A stretch of 64,000 nt of DNA from the NCBI GenBank assembly GCA_025360105.1, contig JANYCT010000091.1, positions 1 to 64,000 on the forward strand, read 5' to 3'. Every line of letters starts with the position of its first letter. Position 1 is the first letter of the stretch. This document shows positions 60,999 through 64,000 of this stretch, piece after piece. The position numbers and the translations under genes were made by a program. Under the pieces are notes generated by a model. That model ran no database searches, had not been told where the DNA came from, and saw only the letters and a program-made list of their open reading frames with translations. Source of the stretch: Actinomycetes bacterium (lineage in GTDB: Bacteria > Actinomycetota > Acidimicrobiia > Acidimicrobiales > Ilumatobacteraceae).

Positions 60999-61973
60999 TT
61001 ATGGCAGCGTGGGCCCGGTGTCGACTACTTCGAACGCAGTGCCAGGGATGGCCTTGAGTTGGTTGAGGTCGCTGTCGTTCCAACCGGGATCAGGAGCCCC
61101 CGAGAAGAACCAGTTGCTCCCGTTGTCAGCCACGATGAGGCCGTATTTCTTGAACGCCGTGGCGATCACTCTCGCCTGCCCGGTAAAGCCGCTGATGTCG
61201 AAGCCCGCCATGAGTCGCAGCCGCAGGCCCATCGGCGGCAGATCGATGTTCGTGTCCGATGAGGCAACATGCGTGGCGGGCAGGATGTAGGCGCGCTGTG
61301 TCGATACGAACGTGACGCGGATCGCGTGGTTGATGGCGCCCGACGCGACCTCGTCGTAGCGCACCAGGCCCGGCAGGATCGCCAGACCCGCGGCATCGGC
61401 ACTGGTCCAACCCAAAGGACGCAACGCATTCGAGCCGAGGTCGAACATCGCCCCCGAATACGCGGACCATCCCCCACCGGTTCGCGCCGCGGCATACAAC
61501 TCGTACAACCGGCAGGTGCCCTGCTGCAGCACCAACACATGACGATCGCTGCCACTCTCCACCGGAGCATCGAGCGGTATCGGGAACGGGCCAGGATCGC
61601 TCTCGTCGCCCGCATCGGTGTACACAACGGGCACCAGCGGTTGGGTCGGCGGCACCACCACGAACGGGATGCCGTACGTAGGGTTCTCGCCGAAGTCGGG
61701 ATGCACAAAGTGTCCACCGATGGCTTGGATCTCGGCGATGGTTTGCGCCGAACCGGCGCGCAGGCCGGCGTTGTCGATGGGCGTGTTCCATGCGTTGTCG
61801 GCAGGGAACATCGAACAACCACCAAGCCCCGTGCGGATGCGTTGCGCCGGGGCGAGTGCTGTCGCAGGACCGGAGACATCAGTCAGCGGGCCAGTCGCCG
61901 ACGCAGACAGTGCTCCTGCAGCCAACACCGCGATCGCCGCAGCCTGGCCGACGCGACGAGACGCGCGGCGCAC
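60999..61973 (-). CDS. Secreted protein of unknown function, between moaA and moaC
   Basis: Exported protein (about 324 aa). An Ala-rich signal peptide (RRVGQAAAIAVLAAGALS) is followed by an unrecognised but well-structured domain: GCSMFPADNAWNTPI, HPDFGENPTYGIPFVVV, SDRHVLVLQQGTCRLYELY, LRPLGWTSADAAGLAILPGLVRYDEV and GLIVADNGSNWFFSG. I recall similar secreted proteins in other actinobacteria without a function. The GTG at 61973, six bases after the moaA stop, is chosen; the open frame runs back to 62051 inside moaA. The Asp/His-rich blocks look like an enzyme or binding domain. Confidence 0.75.
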   Translation of the reverse strand: MRRASRRVGQAAAIAVLAAGALSASATGPLTDVSGPATALAPAQRIRTGLGGCSMFPADNAWNTPIDNAGLRAGSAQTIAEIQAIGGHFVHPDFGENPTYGIPFVVVPPTQPLVPVVYTDAGDESDPGPFPIPLDAPVESGSDRHVLVLQQGTCRLYELYAAARTGGGWSAYSGAMFDLGSNALRPLGWTSADAAGLAILPGLVRYDEVASGAINHAIRVTFVSTQRAYILPATHVASSDTNIDLPPMGLRLRLMAGFDISGFTGQARVIATAFKKYGLIVADNGSNWFFSGAPDPGWNDSDLNQLKAIPGTAFEVVDTGPTLP

Positions 61974-61978
61974 CGGCG

Positions 61979-62998
61979 TCAGCCGCCGATCTGGCTCATC
62001 GAGCGCGAGGGTCGAATGAAGTTGACCTGGTTGATCTGATGACCCGCCCACTTGGTGCCGACAGCGCGTTGGATTTCCACAGCAATGTCATCGTCAGATG
62101 CACCGCCGCGCATGAGCTTCAACAGGTCGAATTCGGTGGTGGCGAACAAGCAGGTACGGAACTGTCCATCGGCGGTGAGGCGCACCCGATCGCAATCACC
62201 GCAGAACGGCCTGGTGACTGTGGGGATGACCCCGATCATCCCGGCACCGTCGAGGTACCGCCAGCGGTCTGCCGGGGCTGCGCCACGTGCGGACACCTGC
62301 TCGAGCGGATAGACGGCGTGTATGGCAGCGACGATTTCGTCCTGACTGACGACCTTGTCGTTCATCCAGTGACCGCTTGCATCGAGTGGCATGAACTCGA
62401 TGAAGCGAACCTCGACGTTGCGTTCGCGCCCGAATGTTGCAAGCGCCACGATCTCGTCGTCGTTGACGTTGCGCTCAATCACCGCGTTGATCTTCACGGG
62501 CGAGAAACCGGCCTCTTTGGCGGCCTCGATGCCGTCGAGGACACGTACGAGTTCGTCACGGCGGGTCATCTCGAGGAACCGTTCGGCCTGCAGAGTGTCG
62601 AGGCTGATGTTGACACGGTCAAGGCCGGCATCGCGTAGCTCGTGGGCAACTAGGCGGAACGTGGCGCCGTTGGTGGTGAGCGACAGGTCGGGTTTGTGAC
62701 CAGCGAGCGGTGAAGCCGACAAAGCGGGCACGCGCAGATCGGCAAGCTTGCGAACAAGCACGGGCATGTGGGCGCGAACTGTTGGTTCGCCACCGGTGAG
62801 CCGAAGGCCATCGACCTCGAAGCGCTCGACGAAGATGGCGGCGAGTCGATGAATCTCTTCGAAGCTCAAGACGCCACTGCGCGGCAGCCACTCCATGCCC
62901 TCTTCGGGCATGCAGTAGGTGCAGCGGAAGTTGCACCGGTCGGTGACCGAGATGCGCAGGTCACGAATGGTTCGCCCGAAGGGATCAATGAGATCCAT
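61979..62998 (-). CDS. moaA: GTP 3',8-cyclase (MoaA)
   Basis: Radical-SAM enzyme (339 aa) starting molybdenum cofactor synthesis from GTP. The N-terminal cluster cysteines are Cys22, Cys26 and Cys29 (CNFRCTYC). The C-terminal cluster is in FCGDCDRVRLTADGQFRTCLF (split by the usual spacing). The protein ends in GG, the dipeptide needed for activity in characterised MoaA proteins. It is followed almost at once by the secreted protein gene and preceded by moeA (35 bases). Confidence 0.97.
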   Translation of the reverse strand: MDLIDPFGRTIRDLRISVTDRCNFRCTYCMPEEGMEWLPRSGVLSFEEIHRLAAIFVERFEVDGLRLTGGEPTVRAHMPVLVRKLADLRVPALSASPLAGHKPDLSLTTNGATFRLVAHELRDAGLDRVNISLDTLQAERFLEMTRRDELVRVLDGIEAAKEAGFSPVKINAVIERNVNDDEIVALATFGRERNVEVRFIEFMPLDASGHWMNDKVVSQDEIVAAIHAVYPLEQVSARGAAPADRWRYLDGAGMIGVIPTVTRPFCGDCDRVRLTADGQFRTCLFATTEFDLLKLMRGGASDDDIAVEIQRAVGTKWAGHQINQVNFIRPSRSMSQIGG

Positions 62999-63033
62999 GT
63001 GCGCAGGATAGGCGGAGCAGGCGGGAAAGCGTG

Positions 63034-64000
63034 TCAGAACGACAGCAGATACACCGTGACGTCGCCACCCGCATCGACTCCGTCGCCGTCCGGGAGTTCG
63101 GCCAGGGCGTTTGCCAACGCCGTGGCGCCAAGTTGATGACTGCCCTGGGGTCCGCGAGCAGACACGTGGTAGCGGCCATCATCGCCGAAGGCGCCGTGCA
63201 CCCGCTGGTAGTGCACCTTGCCATCTTTGGAACGACGCAACGGCGTGTCGGCCACCGCTCGAAGGCTTGGCCGCAGGAGCGGCGCCGAGTGACCCATCAT
63301 CTGGCGTAATGCGGGGCGCGCGAGCAGTTCGAAGCTGACGAGTGACGAGACCGGATTACCCGGCAGGCCGAACACCGGAATCTGCCGACCCAAAGAGTTC
63401 GTGAGCAAACCGAAGGCGAACGGCTTGGCCGGCTTAATCGCAATCTGCATCCAATGCATCACGGCGATACGCGAGAGCACTGACTTGACCACATCGTAAT
63501 CGCCCATGCTCACGCCGCCGCTGGTAACGATCGCGTCGCACGCGTCGGCGGCACGACGCAGAGTGGACTCGAGCGCAGCTTCGTTGTCGCGCACGATGCC
63601 GAAGTCGACGGCGACTGCCCCGGACTCACCAACCATTCCGAGCAGCATCGTCTTGTTGCTCTCGCGGATCTGGCCGGGCGCGAGAGGGCTGCCGTCGTCG
63701 ATCAATTCGTCGCCGGTGGACAACACAGCCACGCGACATCGGGGGATCACCGCCACGGATCGCGCGTTCACGCTCGCAAGCACACCGGCCACTGCGGGGC
63801 GGATGAACGTAGCAGCACCGAACGCCACGGTGCCTGCAGCGATGTCATCACCTGCGCTGCGAATGGCCTGTCCAGGTGAGGCGGCGGCCGTAATACGAAC
63901 ACGGCGGCCGTCGTCGAGGCGCACCGTGTTCTCGACCATGACGACCGCATCGGCGCCGGCGGGCAATGGCGCGCCCGTCATGATGCGAATGGCGGCACCG
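63034..64000 (-). CDS. moeA: Molybdopterin molybdenumtransferase MoeA / Glp-like, 5' end outside window
   Basis: C-terminal part (about 322 residues) of MoeA, which inserts molybdate into adenylylated molybdopterin. Visible motifs are MTGAPLPAGADAVVMVE, VLSTGDELID, VTSGGVSMGDYDVV and FGLPGNPVSS, followed by the family's C-terminal domain. The frame is open to base 64000 and the residues there (GAAIRIMTG) continue the family, so the gene is cut by the window edge. In Actinobacteria a MoeA paralogue called Glp acts in cell division with GlpR; a GlpR/SepX-like gene is nearby, so this copy could serve either role. Confidence 0.93.
   Translation of the reverse strand, partial: GAAIRIMTGAPLPAGADAVVMVENTVRLDDGRRVRITAAASPGQAIRSAGDDIAAGTVAFGAATFIRPAVAGVLASVNARSVAVIPRCRVAVLSTGDELIDDGSPLAPGQIRESNKTMLLGMVGESGAVAVDFGIVRDNEAALESTLRRAADACDAIVTSGGVSMGDYDVVKSVLSRIAVMHWMQIAIKPAKPFAFGLLTNSLGRQIPVFGLPGNPVSSLVSFELLARPALRQMMGHSAPLLRPSLRAVADTPLRRSKDGKVHYQRVHGAFGDDGRYHVSARGPQGSHQLGATALANALAELPDGDGVDAGGDVTVYLLSF

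Overview
The window looks like a chromosomal segment of a high-GC actinobacterium. GTG and TTG starts are frequent, and stop/start overlaps of the ATGA, GTGA and TGATG type link many genes. Actinobacterial signature genes are present: a DUF501 gene, a pmmB–upp–add neighbourhood, a GlpR/SepX-like membrane protein near moeA and moaC, and an OB-fold domain of the type found beside actinobacterial TrkA genes. My best guess is the class Acidimicrobiia (Ilumatobacter-like); that placement is inference. I see no integrase, transposase, phage gene, CRISPR array or rRNA. One tRNA gene (Ala, CGC) is present.

Layout. 1-2596: an ABC-2 drug/lipid exporter operon, cut at the left edge, closed by a terminator. 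2768-4065: the iron-sulfur and FAD subunits of a CO-dehydrogenase/xanthine-oxidase-type enzyme, with no catalytic large subunit anywhere in the window. 4126-8896: a PAP2 membrane protein, a secreted AMIN-like lipoprotein, a Dabb protein, an SDR and an FAD oxidoreductase. 8929-12173: a HisD-family dehydrogenase and glycogen debranching enzyme GlgX. 12235-17805: the cox maturation genes (MoxR/CoxD, CoxE, two XdhC-type proteins, MocA, CoxG), interrupted by an NlpC/P60 peptidase. 17846-22849: DUF501 with a half-length Ppx/GppA, a GNAT, two enoyl-CoA hydratases and a Nudix hydrolase. 22885-24677: an LPXTG surface protein and a DUF459 SGNH hydrolase.

24927-35771 is a nucleoside uptake and salvage region: a BMP-type ABC importer (binding protein, double ATPase, two permeases), adenosine deaminase, uracil phosphoribosyltransferase, a phosphohexomutase-family enzyme and an adenosine-kinase-like PfkB protein, with QueF and a PhyH dioxygenase in between. 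35814-41732 holds aminopeptidase N, a PaiB-like FMN protein, an M23 peptidase, a deviant polysaccharide deacetylase and a beta-propeller lipoprotein.

41803-47623 is a potassium module: KdpE and KdpD are encoded divergently from a KimA-like potassium transporter that carries C-terminal Usp-like and OB-fold domains; no kdpFABC genes are present. 47687-51549: MmgE/PrpD, an FAD oxidoreductase and a gamma-synthase-type PLP enzyme. 51579-59473: HrpA helicase, PPK2, a copper-binding secreted protein and a TAP-like hydrolase. 59600-64000: tRNA-Ala, a GlpR/SepX-like protein, MoaC, a secreted protein of unknown function, MoaA and the end of MoeA.

Two themes run through the window. First, molybdenum-cofactor biology recurs: Cox subunits, XdhC, MocA, MoaA, MoaC and MoeA. 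Second, short perfect or near-perfect tandem repeats (7-17 bp units, 2.5-5 copies) recur at seven places, both between genes and inside genes.
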